The notes under the pieces are model-generated. The model ran no database searches and had not been told where the DNA came from. It was given only the letters and a program-made list of their open reading frames with translations. 43,245 bases of DNA from a virus: positions 1 to 43,245 of the IMG/VR virus record IMGVR_UViG_3300035670_000445; one strand, written 5' to 3'. Shown here one piece after another: positions 12,321 through 19,755 of the stretch; the stretch's first letter is position 1; every line of letters starts with the position of its first letter. The position numbers and the translations under genes are program-made.

Positions 12321-14053
12321 TTCACTCCCTTTGCAGATTTGATACGGGTACGGGCAATAGCATAATACTCAGCATTCATCTCAATTCCGATGAAACTGAA
12401 TTCTTCAAGGACTGCGGCTTTACCTGTTGAGCCACTGCCCATGTATGGATCGAGTACAGTTCCGTTAGGTGGTGTTACCAGACGGCATAGATACCGCATG
12501 AGGTCAGTTGGTTTTACTGTTGGATGATTGTTACCTTCACCACGATCCTTCTTGCTGGATTTAGCACAGTAGAAGAATCGGGCTGCTGATCCACCGTTGT
12601 CGTTGTGTCCTCGAACACCAGATTCCTGCCCTGCAGCATGCCGAAATGTAGGTCCGTCAATGCCTTTACCTCTGTCAGTTTTCCTTGCTGGTGCTGTGCT
12701 GGGAAACAGCCCCACAACTTCGTCAGATCCGTCGTGGATGAAATTGGCGGGCCATCGGCCTTGTGTTGGGTTGTAGTGGCTCATTTCCGTTTCGGTATCC
12801 GCTGCTGCATGAAACTTACCACCACGCATAATCTTCTTTGGGGCATTTCGCGGGGCAGGCGGTTCCGTTCCCACCCGACACCCATCCACATTCAACCCGC
12901 CGGTTCCATGCTGCAGGACGTTTTCCGCCACGGTGCCGCATAGGGGCTTGCGTGCGACAACTATTGGGTCAAGGTTTGGGCTTACGTCCACGTCCTGGAA
13001 GTTTGTGCGAGCCAGCGATGTAGCACTTTCTGTTGCAGAAAGTTCGCGGGTGGCTTGCAGTGACAACAGCCAGCCGTTCAAAACCTTTCCCGCAGTGCAG
13101 GCATTCACAAGATACCCACCGGGAAGGCTGCTTGCCGCGAGCATGGACTCTGGCGTGATCGCCAACAGACAAGACTTCAAGGTTTTCCAGTCGATTATCG
13201 TGCTTGACTCCGTTGACGTGGTGGACGTGCTCGTATTGCTCCAGGCGTCTGCCAAGATGCTTTTCCATAACCACACGGTGTTCAAGCTCATACTGATCGC
13301 CGACGCGAACACTGACATACCCATCTGATCGCACAAACCGGCCTGTGTATTGATGCAGTCGTCTACAGTCCATTGAGCAGTACTTAACGCCTCTGCGAAT
13401 TCGCTTTGGCTTGACGGTGAATTCGATTTGACAGCATTGACATGTTGCAACAGCCATAGTTTCGACTCCAATCGTAAAAGGCTCGCAACTATTGTACGCC
13501 GTTCCTCTTCGGCTGGCAATGGCTTTCTCGCCCATGTCACGCTTTCCCAACTCGGCTTCAGGGCTGTGCCCCAGCCTTGCCATTGCTTTGCGGCTTCGGT
13601 TGCGGGGGCTGTGATCGTTGGATTCCCGGTGTTTGAGCCGTGATACACACCATCGTATACCACACCGGATACTCCTCGATGGTTTGGATTTTTACCAACC
13701 ACTTCCCTTTCAGCCCCAGCCGCCTTGTCAATCGCCTTGCTCACGTCCAGTGATTTCGGAAATCCACTTCCATAGCACCAGGCAATCATATCTCTGATCT
13801 CGAACCCTGCATCCTCGATCCGCACCGCCATCCGGTGTTGTGTCCGAGTGCCAGCAAATGCGAGCAGATGCCCGCCGGGTTTCAGCACCCGAAGACACTC
13901 CTGCCAAACTTCGACCGATGGAACGTCGTAGTCCCACCGCTTGCCCATGAAGGATAGACCATAGGGCGGGTCAGTAACAATAGAATCTACGCTGCAATCA
14001 GGCATACCTTTGAGGATCTTGAGACAGTCAGCGTTGTGAATAGATACTTTCAT
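12317..14053 (-). CDS. DNA adenine/N4-cytosine methyltransferase with an internal insertion (578 aa)
   Basis: Beta-class amino methyltransferase: catalytic DPPYG at residues 28-32, [12 protein letters not shown] near 57, and the SAM-binding [10 protein letters not shown] near 537. The family normally runs from [10 protein letters not shown] directly into IVVARKPL and GTVAENVL. Here about 195 residues separate GTALKPSWE (about 164) from [12 protein letters not shown] (about 359), and this insert coincides with an HNH gene in another frame. The insert reads as Ser/Thr-rich unlikely protein but has no stop, so the methyltransferase frame survives. Near-duplicate ARKPL segments flank it. Presumably protects phage DNA from host restriction or forms part of its own modification. 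Confidence 0.8.
   Translation of the reverse strand: MKVSIHNADCLKILKGMPDCSVDSIVTDPPYGLSFMGKRWDYDVPSVEVWQECLRVLKPGGHLLAFAGTRTQHRMAVRIEDAGFEIRDMIAWCYGSGFPKSLDVSKAIDKAAGAEREVVGKNPNHRGVSGVVYDGVYHGSNTGNPTITAPATEAAKQWQGWGTALKPSWESVTWARKPLPAEEERRTIVASLLRLESKLWLLQHVNAVKSNSPSSQSEFAEALSTAQWTVDDCINTQAGLCDQMGMSVFASAISMSLNTVWLWKSILADAWSNTSTSTTSTESSTIIDWKTLKSCLLAITPESMLAASSLPGGYLVNACTAGKVLNGWLLSLQATRELSATESATSLARTNFQDVDVSPNLDPIVVARKPLCGTVAENVLQHGTGGLNVDGCRVGTEPPAPRNAPKKIMRGGKFHAAADTETEMSHYNPTQGRWPANFIHDGSDEVVGLFPSTAPARKTDRGKGIDGPTFRHAAGQESGVRGHNDNGGSAARFFYCAKSSKKDRGEGNNHPTVKPTDLMRYLCRLVTPPNGTVLDPYMGSGSTGKAAVLEEFSFIGIEMNAEYYAIARTRIKSAKGVK
12969..13457 (-). CDS. HNH homing-type endonuclease nested within the methyltransferase gene (162 aa)
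   Basis: Zinc knuckles CQCC and CSMDC near the start, then the HNH_3-type core [42 protein letters not shown], and a second Cys cluster ([14 protein letters not shown]). It starts at the ATG behind GATTGGAGTCGAAACT. Its stop (12969-12971) falls exactly where the methyltransferase sequence resumes. It is read in a different frame on the same strand, so the insert encodes two products at once. Homing nucleases usually sit in introns or inteins or between genes; this is a frame-preserving nested insertion. Confidence 0.8.
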   Translation of the reverse strand: MAVATCQCCQIEFTVKPKRIRRGVKYCSMDCRRLHQYTGRFVRSDGYVSVRVGDQYELEHRVVMEKHLGRRLEQYEHVHHVNGVKHDNRLENLEVLSVGDHARVHARGKQPSRWVSCECLHCGKGFERLAVVTASHPRTFCNRKCYIAGSHKLPGRGRKPKP

Positions 14054-14063
14054 CGGTTTGTCC

Positions 14064-16079
14064 TCAAAATGGAATGATAGGGACTGACTTGTCCCAGCGG
14101 GTTGTAATCAGTTCAGGATCAACAGGAGCGTGCATTCCGTATTCCTTTGCTGCCGCCATCATGCAGTCAGCCAGACCGAATGCGTGCCTCTTTGGGAAGT
14201 ATGCTGGCATCTCGAATACCAGTTCATCGTGAACCTGTAAAACGATTCGCCCTTCAGGATAGTTCTGGTAAAGATAGTCATCACACAAACGCATGGCTCG
14301 TTTGACGATGATCCCTTCAGCCCCCTGAACCAGATAGTTTACTCCAGCATGGGCTGCCTTTTCAAATCGACCAGTCCAGATATTCAGCATATCCTTCAGG
14401 TCGAGTGGATAGCCGCCGATGGTATGTACCGTACCGCATTCAGCAATGGTCTGTTTGGTCTGCTCGATGAAGGTATGAGCGTTTGGGAATAATGCGAGTA
14501 CGGTATCCCACAATCCGGGGATACCGGCTGTGAGTTCGATCTTCTTCGGGCTGGCACCAAAGATGAATCCGAAGTTTACGTTCTTTGCAATGCGACGCTG
14601 AGCCTTTGTGGGCTTATCAGAGTCCGGTACATTGAAGATCCTGCGGGCAACATAATCGTGTGCGTCCCAGCCACGATCAAATGCAGCAATCATATCCTGT
14701 TCATCAGTCAGGTATGCAAAGATACGCAACTGAAGTTGTGAGTAGTCGGCCGACACCCACCACTTGCCCGGGGCAGGACCAAACACACTACGCATAGACG
14801 GAGACTTAGCCAACCATTCTGCAATGTCTGGTGCATCATCCTCGTAAGGGTTGCCTGCCTTGGCAATGTTCTGGGCGTTAGGATTGCTGCTGCTGAATCG
14901 AGTAGTGGCGGTACCCGTCATGTTGAACGACGGGTGCATGTAGCCGCCGTTGCTGCTTTGACCGCTGATGTTGTTTTTGTATGACAGTAATGAAGTACGT
15001 TTCTTTTCGTACTTCTTCAATGCCAGATAGGCACCGAGGAATTGATGGATCTTAGATCCCGGTCTTTCTTCGTTGTGTAACTTCAAGATTACTGAAGCAT
15101 CGACTGAAAAGTTACCAGTCTTTGTCTGTTTGGGCGGTTCGAGCTTCCAGCGGTCAAACAACAATTCGCGGAGTTTTGTATCCGTGATATGGTCAATGCC
15201 TGACAAGGTCTGACAGGTACTTGTAAGGATGCCGATGTACTCATCGCACGCTTCAATACCTTTGTTCAGTTCAGGCAACCGGACCCACAAACCCTTGGTT
15301 TCCATTTTCCAGATGACATGCTGAATATCACGGTTGACGTTCAGGATGGATTCGGCTTGCTCCCCGCATCGTTCGTAGACCAGTGGGAGTAATGCGTTTG
15401 CGAGGTCATAGGTGTTGACGCAGTCTGCTCGCAGATACTGCTTAAGGACTCCGCCAAGTAGATCATCCGGGAGTTCCGGGCGTTGCGACGCCGGTATGCC
15501 CGCAAGAACTGCTCTTGGAAGCCAGAAGTCCATTCGATTCCACTTGGTATTGCTTCCACAACCAAGGAAGGGGGAATGTTGTTTCCGTCGTTTGTCTTCT
15601 GCAATGATCCAGTCTGGCTTGAGTTTGCGTACCAATCGTCGGCATTTGTCAACGGTTTCGATGAGTCGGTCATCCTCTTCGTATCCTTTACCGAGGTACT
15701 TCTGGGTAAGAAAATCCAAAGACATCTGATTCAGATTGCAGGCTGCATGAGCCAACATTTGAGTGTCGATAACACGCTGCCAGAATTCAGGAGTGGCTGG
15801 TTCATCCCAATCGTAGATGCTTGCCTCACACAATGCCTTAAAGTCAAATGCTGCATTGTGGGCTACCAACCAGTCTGCTTCGTCGAATGCTGATCGGATA
15901 GGGTCTTTGCGGAATTCACATACACGTAACCGAACTTCAGGGTCGATGAAGATCTCGGTTGATCGGAATGTGTTTCCATCGTATGCACCGATTGCAAAAC
16001 AGGTTGATCCGTTCTGCAGGAATAATCCAGTTGTTTCTGTGTCAAAGGCCAGCATGGGGTGTTGGGCCTTTCTATTCAC
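14064..16079 (-). CDS. Family A DNA polymerase with 3'-5' exonuclease (671 aa)
   Basis: T7/Pol I-type replicative polymerase. The N-terminal exonuclease has FDTETTG (Asp13, Glu15) and LVAHNAAFDF; the polymerase has motif A SADYSQLQLR near residue 443, motif B (QRRIAKNVNFGFIFG) near 497 and motif C LQVHDELVFE near 615. Size is close to T7 DNA polymerase; there is no 5' nuclease domain. It begins eight bases inside the small membrane protein gene. The motif A residue after Ser-Gln is Leu-Gln rather than Ile-Glu: the usual DYSQIE glutamate (dNTP-selecting) is replaced by Gln, worth noting. Confidence 0.95.
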   Translation of the reverse strand: MNRKAQHPMLAFDTETTGLFLQNGSTCFAIGAYDGNTFRSTEIFIDPEVRLRVCEFRKDPIRSAFDEADWLVAHNAAFDFKALCEASIYDWDEPATPEFWQRVIDTQMLAHAACNLNQMSLDFLTQKYLGKGYEEDDRLIETVDKCRRLVRKLKPDWIIAEDKRRKQHSPFLGCGSNTKWNRMDFWLPRAVLAGIPASQRPELPDDLLGGVLKQYLRADCVNTYDLANALLPLVYERCGEQAESILNVNRDIQHVIWKMETKGLWVRLPELNKGIEACDEYIGILTSTCQTLSGIDHITDTKLRELLFDRWKLEPPKQTKTGNFSVDASVILKLHNEERPGSKIHQFLGAYLALKKYEKKRTSLLSYKNNISGQSSNGGYMHPSFNMTGTATTRFSSSNPNAQNIAKAGNPYEDDAPDIAEWLAKSPSMRSVFGPAPGKWWVSADYSQLQLRIFAYLTDEQDMIAAFDRGWDAHDYVARRIFNVPDSDKPTKAQRRIAKNVNFGFIFGASPKKIELTAGIPGLWDTVLALFPNAHTFIEQTKQTIAECGTVHTIGGYPLDLKDMLNIWTGRFEKAAHAGVNYLVQGAEGIIVKRAMRLCDDYLYQNYPEGRIVLQVHDELVFEMPAYFPKRHAFGLADCMMAAAKEYGMHAPVDPELITTRWDKSVPIIPF
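14982..14991 (+). repeat. TGACAGTAAT decamer (first of the right-arm copies)
   Basis: One of nine + strand copies of TGACAGTAA, at 5616, 14982, 25227, 25599, 28339, 33125, 35640, 39417 and 40810; the reverse complement was not found by eye. In seven of the right-arm copies the coding strand reads TTA CTG TCA, Leu-Leu-Ser, so codon-pair habit may explain part of it. Confidence 0.5.
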
Positions 16080-16278
16080 AGTGGTGAATGGCGTTTACGA
16101 CGATTGCACAAGCTACTGCGAATACAGCAAAATCCAGAAGTGCCTGTCCTATGTAAATGGCTGATAGCCTTTTACTGAAAGACTGGCAGTACTCGCAGTA
16201 GATGAAACATGCTGACGATGCAGTCATGAATGCAACACCTAGCCAAAGCAACACGAAAGACAGAGATTCCAGATTCAT
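16072..16278 (-). CDS. Small membrane protein, two spans (68 aa)
   Basis: Two hydrophobic segments, LSFVLLWLGVAFMTASSACF (about 5-24) and LLDFAVFAVACAIVVNAI (about 47-64), separated by a short basic and polar loop. Good ribosome site AAGGA before the ATG. Sitting between the tRNA-like element and DNA polymerase it could be a holin, but that is only by topology and size. Confidence 0.65.
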   Translation of the reverse strand: MNLESLSFVLLWLGVAFMTASSACFIYCEYCQSFSKRLSAIYIGQALLDFAVFAVACAIVVNAIHHCE

Positions 16279-16295
16279 CGTTTTGTCCTTAAAGA

Positions 16296-16303
16296 GTTCT
16301 GGG
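16296..16303 (+). repeat. Variant dispersed repeat (GTTCTGGG)
   Basis: CTTAAAGAGTTCTGGGCGAGAAA, one mismatch to the octamer, intergenic between the small membrane protein gene and the tRNA-like element. Confidence 0.45.
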
Positions 16304-16310
16304 CGAGAAA

Positions 16311-16382
16311 TGGATCAGGCAGGAGTCGAACCTGCATTTCTGAAGCGTCAGACAGCGTGTTGGCCTTTTACACCACTGATCC
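16311..16382 (-). tRNA. tRNA-like element, amino acid not assignable
   Basis: On the minus strand, 72 nucleotides with a perfect 7-bp acceptor stem (GGATCAG with CTGATCC), A at the discriminator, a 4-bp D stem (GTGT/ACAC) with GG in the loop, and a perfect T arm GCAGG TTCGACT CCTGC. The anticodon arm is abnormal: the 16 bases between position 26 and the variable loop give only three good pairs, or a 5-bp stem with a 4-base loop, so no anticodon can be read safely. No CCA is encoded. It is either a degenerate or unusual tRNA, or a tRNA mimic. Confidence 0.55.
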
Positions 16383-16385
16383 ATA

Positions 16386-16504
16386 AAGAGTCTTGAGGGG
16401 CTTTCGTGGATATCGCACTATGATGCTAACTTGCCTCTTAATTCCCAGAGGTCGCCCAGCCATCCATCCCGTTACCAGTCTGAACCGCTTACCTCAAGAC
16501 TCTT
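16386..16504 (-). ncRNA. Structured non-coding segment next to the tRNA-like element
   Basis: AAGAGTCTTGAGG (16386-16398) and CCTCAAGACTCTT (16492-16504) are perfect 13-bp arms enclosing 93 bases that contain further short stems (CCTCT/AGAGG, GCA/TGC). No open frame fills it. It lies between the SSB-like gene and the tRNA-like element, where phage operons often carry tRNA or ncRNA genes. Identity unknown. Confidence 0.45.
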
Positions 16505-16516
16505 GTGAGTAATAAA

Positions 16517-17311
16517 CTATTCGAGGATCAGATCGTCGAATTTAGCCTTGATCTTCTTCCCTTCGCGTTCCAGTACCACGGTACCGGCGGCGTCGTCTGC
16601 ACTGAGTACTTTGAATGTCAGTGGCTTTGGTGCCTTGAGGGGTTTGTACTGAACATCGAATCCAACCCACTCTGACGGTTTCGCCTCCTCCTCATCGCTC
16701 GCAGCGTCCGCCTGGAGTTCGTCATCCCACTCCTCCGAAACATCAGACTGCGAAGCGTCATCACCAGAGTCGTCAGCAGTAGCACTACTGTCTTCATCGT
16801 CGCTTTCTGCAAATGGGGGTGTTGTTGATCCGGCTGCGGCCAGACCTTTTATGTTGGTGTAGGTACCGTCGCCACGCTTGTTGGGCACCACCTTCATTGT
16901 AACCAGCTTGCCGACCAAGCCCTTCAGAGCCGCCTCAATCTGCTCCAGCGATGCTTCGGCAGTGTCGATGCCAAGCCGCTGAATGTCTGCAAAGAACCGC
17001 TCAAGGTTCTGTTCGGCAGTAGAGTTGGGACCATCCTGAAGACCATGGAGACAGGCAAGCGATTGCCCGTTGTATTGTTTCTGACCATCGACTGATCCGT
17101 CAATACGGAAATCGAGGATCATGTAGGTGTTGTTGTTTTTCTGGCTGATTCGCAAGCCAGCAAACTTGCAGATGTAATCACCCGGAGGGCCAGCAAAGTT
17201 CTGACTGCTGGGTACCTGAACCTGCTTCGCAGTTGCCACTGCTGCTTTGAGACGGGCATTGGACTTCATCAATGCTGTGAGACTGACCTGTTGTTGTGGC
17301 TGTTGAGCCAT
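16517..17311 (-). CDS. Single-stranded DNA-binding-like protein (264 aa)
   Basis: The N-terminal 25-160 region, with GDYICKFAGLRIS, NNTYMILDFRIDG and KLVTMKVVPNKRGDGTYTNIKGL, fits the phage OB-fold protein group that includes DUF669-type single-stranded DNA binders. A strongly acidic Asp/Ser/Glu stretch follows (about 168-215) and then a second short beta domain (FDVQYKPLKAPKPLTFKVL). Acidic regions in SSBs recruit partner proteins; here it is internal instead of C-terminal. Excellent AAGGAG before the ATG. Downstream of the Sak4-like ATPase and nucleases, it belongs to the recombination module. Confidence 0.7.
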   Translation of the reverse strand: MAQQPQQQVSLTALMKSNARLKAAVATAKQVQVPSSQNFAGPPGDYICKFAGLRISQKNNNTYMILDFRIDGSVDGQKQYNGQSLACLHGLQDGPNSTAEQNLERFFADIQRLGIDTAEASLEQIEAALKGLVGKLVTMKVVPNKRGDGTYTNIKGLAAAGSTTPPFAESDDEDSSATADDSGDDASQSDVSEEWDDELQADAASDEEEAKPSEWVGFDVQYKPLKAPKPLTFKVLSADDAAGTVVLEREGKKIKAKFDDLILE

Positions 17312-17337
17312 TCTACAAACTCCTTAAACCTTGAAAC

Positions 17338-17345
17338 TTTCTGGG
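17338..17345 (+). repeat. Dispersed TTTCTGGG repeat with full flanks, intergenic
   Basis: CCTTGAAACTTTCTGGGAAAG, in the gap between the SSB-like and Sak4-like genes. With its CCTTGAA prefix it is one of the copies that link this family to the left-arm leaders. Confidence 0.7.
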
Positions 17346-17369
17346 AAAGAAATACCGCTTAAAACGATA

Positions 17370-18302
17370 TCACATGCTGAGTACTTCAGCGAGTTTGGTG
17401 TAAGTCTCGGCTGCAGTTTCTCCGCAGTCGATTTCGGTCACACCTTCCGTTGTGCACCACGATTTTGCAATGTAGTAGGTTGACGGTGTCAGGCCGACGA
17501 ATCGACGTTCAGCCTGAGCTTTCTTCGTCTTGGCTTTGTTGTCCACTGCAACAAGAATCTGCTGACCGAGGAAGTAGCAACCGTGCAGATCCTTCTTGGT
17601 GCGTTCCCAGATTTGCTTGTTCAAAGCCGGCTCGTACCGGTTGTAATTCGGACCAGTCGGATTGTCCACTTCCTTTGACGTGCTGTGGGCAATCAGCACT
17701 ACGTTGTAGCCCTTCTTCACGATTGCCAGGCACAACGGCAGAAACTCACCAGACCAGAACTGCTCAGCGGCTTTCGTGTAGCCACGGTAAAAATCGGTGT
17801 AGTCCTTGCTGTTCATTCTGCCGCCGAACAGTTTGCTGGCACAATGCTGAAAGCAAAGATCCTGCAATCCAGATACGCTGTCGATGACCAGCGTTTTCTT
17901 TGTATGCTCCCCTTCGAGGAACCGCTTCATTGCGTCGATGAGTTTCAGCCATCCCGGGGCACCATCGTCAATTGGAATTTCGTCATCAGGCTGCAGGGCT
18001 GGCAAGCTGATGACCGGCATCTTCTTATCCACAATGCCTTTCTGCTTGTAAATGTGGATGCCCTGTTCGCCAGCGGTTGTAATGAAAATCGGGTCCGGGA
18101 AGCAACTGGCAAGAGTTGTCTTTCCCATACCGGCTTCGCTGTACAGCATCAGGAACTTGCCATGATCCGGCACTTCTTCTACCAAATCGTCGAATACGCT
18201 GCTAGGCTTTGGAATGGTCATTGCGGGACGACTGGCAGGTTTTGTTGCAGCAGCCGGTGCTGCACCGGGAGGACGGGGACGGGGTCTTGTTGGGGTGTTC
18301 AT
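17370..18302 (-). CDS. Sak4-like RecA-fold ATPase (310 aa)
   Basis: A single RecA-type ATPase core: Walker A SEAGMGKTT at residues 55-63, Walker B TLVIDSVSG around 137-145, and VVLIAHSTSKE as the sensor strand. The N-terminus is a 30-residue Pro/Arg/Ala linker. Phage proteins of this type (Sak4) promote single-strand annealing together with an SSB, and here the SSB-like gene is directly downstream and two nucleases upstream. No clear Shine-Dalgarno sequence precedes the start. Confidence 0.8.
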   Translation of the reverse strand: MNTPTRPRPRPPGAAPAAATKPASRPAMTIPKPSSVFDDLVEEVPDHGKFLMLYSEAGMGKTTLASCFPDPIFITTAGEQGIHIYKQKGIVDKKMPVISLPALQPDDEIPIDDGAPGWLKLIDAMKRFLEGEHTKKTLVIDSVSGLQDLCFQHCASKLFGGRMNSKDYTDFYRGYTKAAEQFWSGEFLPLCLAIVKKGYNVVLIAHSTSKEVDNPTGPNYNRYEPALNKQIWERTKKDLHGCYFLGQQILVAVDNKAKTKKAQAERRFVGLTPSTYYIAKSWCTTEGVTEIDCGETAAETYTKLAEVLSM

Positions 18303-18319
18303 TTTTGGCTTTCAAAACG

Positions 18320-19282
18320 TTATCGGTAACTGACTTTCTTACGCATTCCCATGGTTGATCCGGTAAGCCGGAACTCTCTGAACTTTTCCTGTGTACCCTC
18401 CATAAAAGGATTGTAAAGACCGTAGGGTGTAATCCAATGAAACTTATTCACCAGATTGTCTCGGTTAGGACTTGTCATGTAACTGTACCAATCGAGGAAT
18501 GCTTCCAACATTGGTACCAGACACTGATACAGGAACATGTCGAACAATTGTTCATTCGGTCGAACCATGTACCGAAAGAAATAGTAACCGATATTGTTCT
18601 TCATGTGCTCGATGATACGCCTACCGTAGTCATCGCTCGTTTCGTTTGTCCTCTTTCGAGGACCATGATACCCGAATGCTCCCGGACGCCTAACATTCTG
18701 ATACCAGACACGACTTGGTAGTCTGCCGTATCGTGCTTTGAACATCAGCATGTAAAAGTTGATTTGAAGATTTCGTTCGATTTCACGGGCGATGGCATTG
18801 GTGTCCCAATCACCACGGCACTTGTTCTCGAAGATAATGTCTTCCCCATCGCCGTCCATATATCCGTGCAACACAATGGTTCGACCAGAAGGAAGTTCCA
18901 GATCAATCTTGTAGTGCTCTTCGGCTTTTAGAACTCCATACTTCTTCAAGTCTTTGCTGTAGAGTTTATCAAACTCAATCAGCGTGCCTTGAGCAAGTTT
19001 GGTCCACCAGCCGATCTCAGGATCATCGTATTCGGCAGCTTGTTTCTGATACTGCAGATCAATGAATTTTGCAGCACCACGAAGCTGCTGTGTTTTAATC
19101 AGCCCTTCAATTCCGTTACCTACCAGTAACCCGTAGTGAAGATTCTTGTTCCAAGGTTCAACCACTTCGAGATTGCGGAGATAACTTAACTCGAATGCCA
19201 CACGGTCAACCAACCAGAGTTCAAGTCCGCTCAGGCTTAGTCCGTTTTTTATCGGAGACCAGACCGACTTCGATTGACCCAT
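18320..19282 (-). CDS. PD-(D/E)XK nuclease, RecB/YqaJ/Cas4-like (320 aa)
   Basis: Catalytic core HGYMDGDGEDIIFENKC gives Asp143, Glu152 and Lys154 (G-x-x-D ... E-x-K), with a downstream Gln (NLQINFYML) typical of the RecB-type motif IV. This is probably the phage exonuclease that makes 3' single strands for annealing. The start at 19282 overlaps the upstream gene by 62 bases but has GAGGCGGTG before it. It lies just before the Sak4-like ATPase, as expected for a recombination pair. Confidence 0.8.
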   Translation of the reverse strand: MGQSKSVWSPIKNGLSLSGLELWLVDRVAFELSYLRNLEVVEPWNKNLHYGLLVGNGIEGLIKTQQLRGAAKFIDLQYQKQAAEYDDPEIGWWTKLAQGTLIEFDKLYSKDLKKYGVLKAEEHYKIDLELPSGRTIVLHGYMDGDGEDIIFENKCRGDWDTNAIAREIERNLQINFYMLMFKARYGRLPSRVWYQNVRRPGAFGYHGPRKRTNETSDDYGRRIIEHMKNNIGYYFFRYMVRPNEQLFDMFLYQCLVPMLEAFLDWYSYMTSPNRDNLVNKFHWITPYGLYNPFMEGTQEKFREFRLTGSTMGMRKKVSYR

Positions 19283-19592
19283 TTTTCACCGCCTCGCAAA
19301 ACGCTGCCATGTCTTGTAAATGAATGGCAACAAATGAATTCTGCTTGTCGTCGAATTCGCCGATTACACAAACGGCAAACTTATCTTCCAGTTTGGCTTT
19401 CCTGCGTTCCTCTGCGATTAGAGTACGCAGGGTCTTATGATTGCCCCGCGTGTACTTACAGGAAAGGAACATGTCCTTATGGAAGGAGTCACTGCGGGTA
19501 ACTTTTCCGTTGCCACCACTAAGCGGTGCCCTGGTTGTTTTGAAGATACCGGCTATGAAGCGTTCAAAGTTCTTCCATGTATTCCTGTGCAT
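19221..19592 (-). CDS. Holliday-junction-resolvase-like PD-(D/E)XK protein (123 aa)
   Basis: NTWKNFERFIAGIF, then PLSGGNGKVTRSDSFHKDMFLSCKYTRG, matches the phage endonuclease/resolvase group with N-terminal Glu, RSD Asp and the (E)xK strand. The usual acidic residue before x-Lys appears as Ser (LSCK instead of ECK), so activity may be reduced or the ligand may come from elsewhere. AACCAGGATTTTGTA precedes the ATG. Preceded by a 160-base hairpin-rich leader. Confidence 0.7.
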   Translation of the reverse strand: MHRNTWKNFERFIAGIFKTTRAPLSGGNGKVTRSDSFHKDMFLSCKYTRGNHKTLRTLIAEERRKAKLEDKFAVCVIGEFDDKQNSFVAIHLQDMAAFCEAVKNGSIEVGLVSDKKRTKPERT

Positions 19593-19755
19593 TACAAAAT
19601 CCTGGTTAAAGAAAAGGAACAGGCAGTTTTCGACCGATGACTGTCAGAATCGTTGGAGGTGACTGACTGCCTGTTCCGGGAATACGGTCTTGAGGAGACC
19701 GTCACTGACTGCTTATCCCCGTTCACGATTCCCTCAAACGGGGGCAGTCAATGAA
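19593..19755 (-). promoter_or_regulatory. Hairpin-rich intergenic leader
   Basis: Three inverted repeats stand in 163 bases: GGAACAGGCAGT (19616-19627) with ACTGCCTGTTCC (19666-19677), ACGGTCT with AGACCGT around 19684-19703, and CCCCGTT with AACGGGG around 19717-19743. They lie between the ParB-like stop and the resolvase-like start and may terminate or attenuate the late transcript before the recombination genes. Confidence 0.5.

Noticed and set aside
13400-13600. Group I intron or intein carrying the nested HNH gene
   Set aside because: The insert is about 590 bases with a 489-base HNH gene, leaving too little for a normal intron core, and no intein splicing residues or blocks are visible at the junctions; an experiment could still overturn this.
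17685-18329. 214-residue + strand frame opposite the Sak4-like gene
   Set aside because: Shadow of a gene with Walker motifs.
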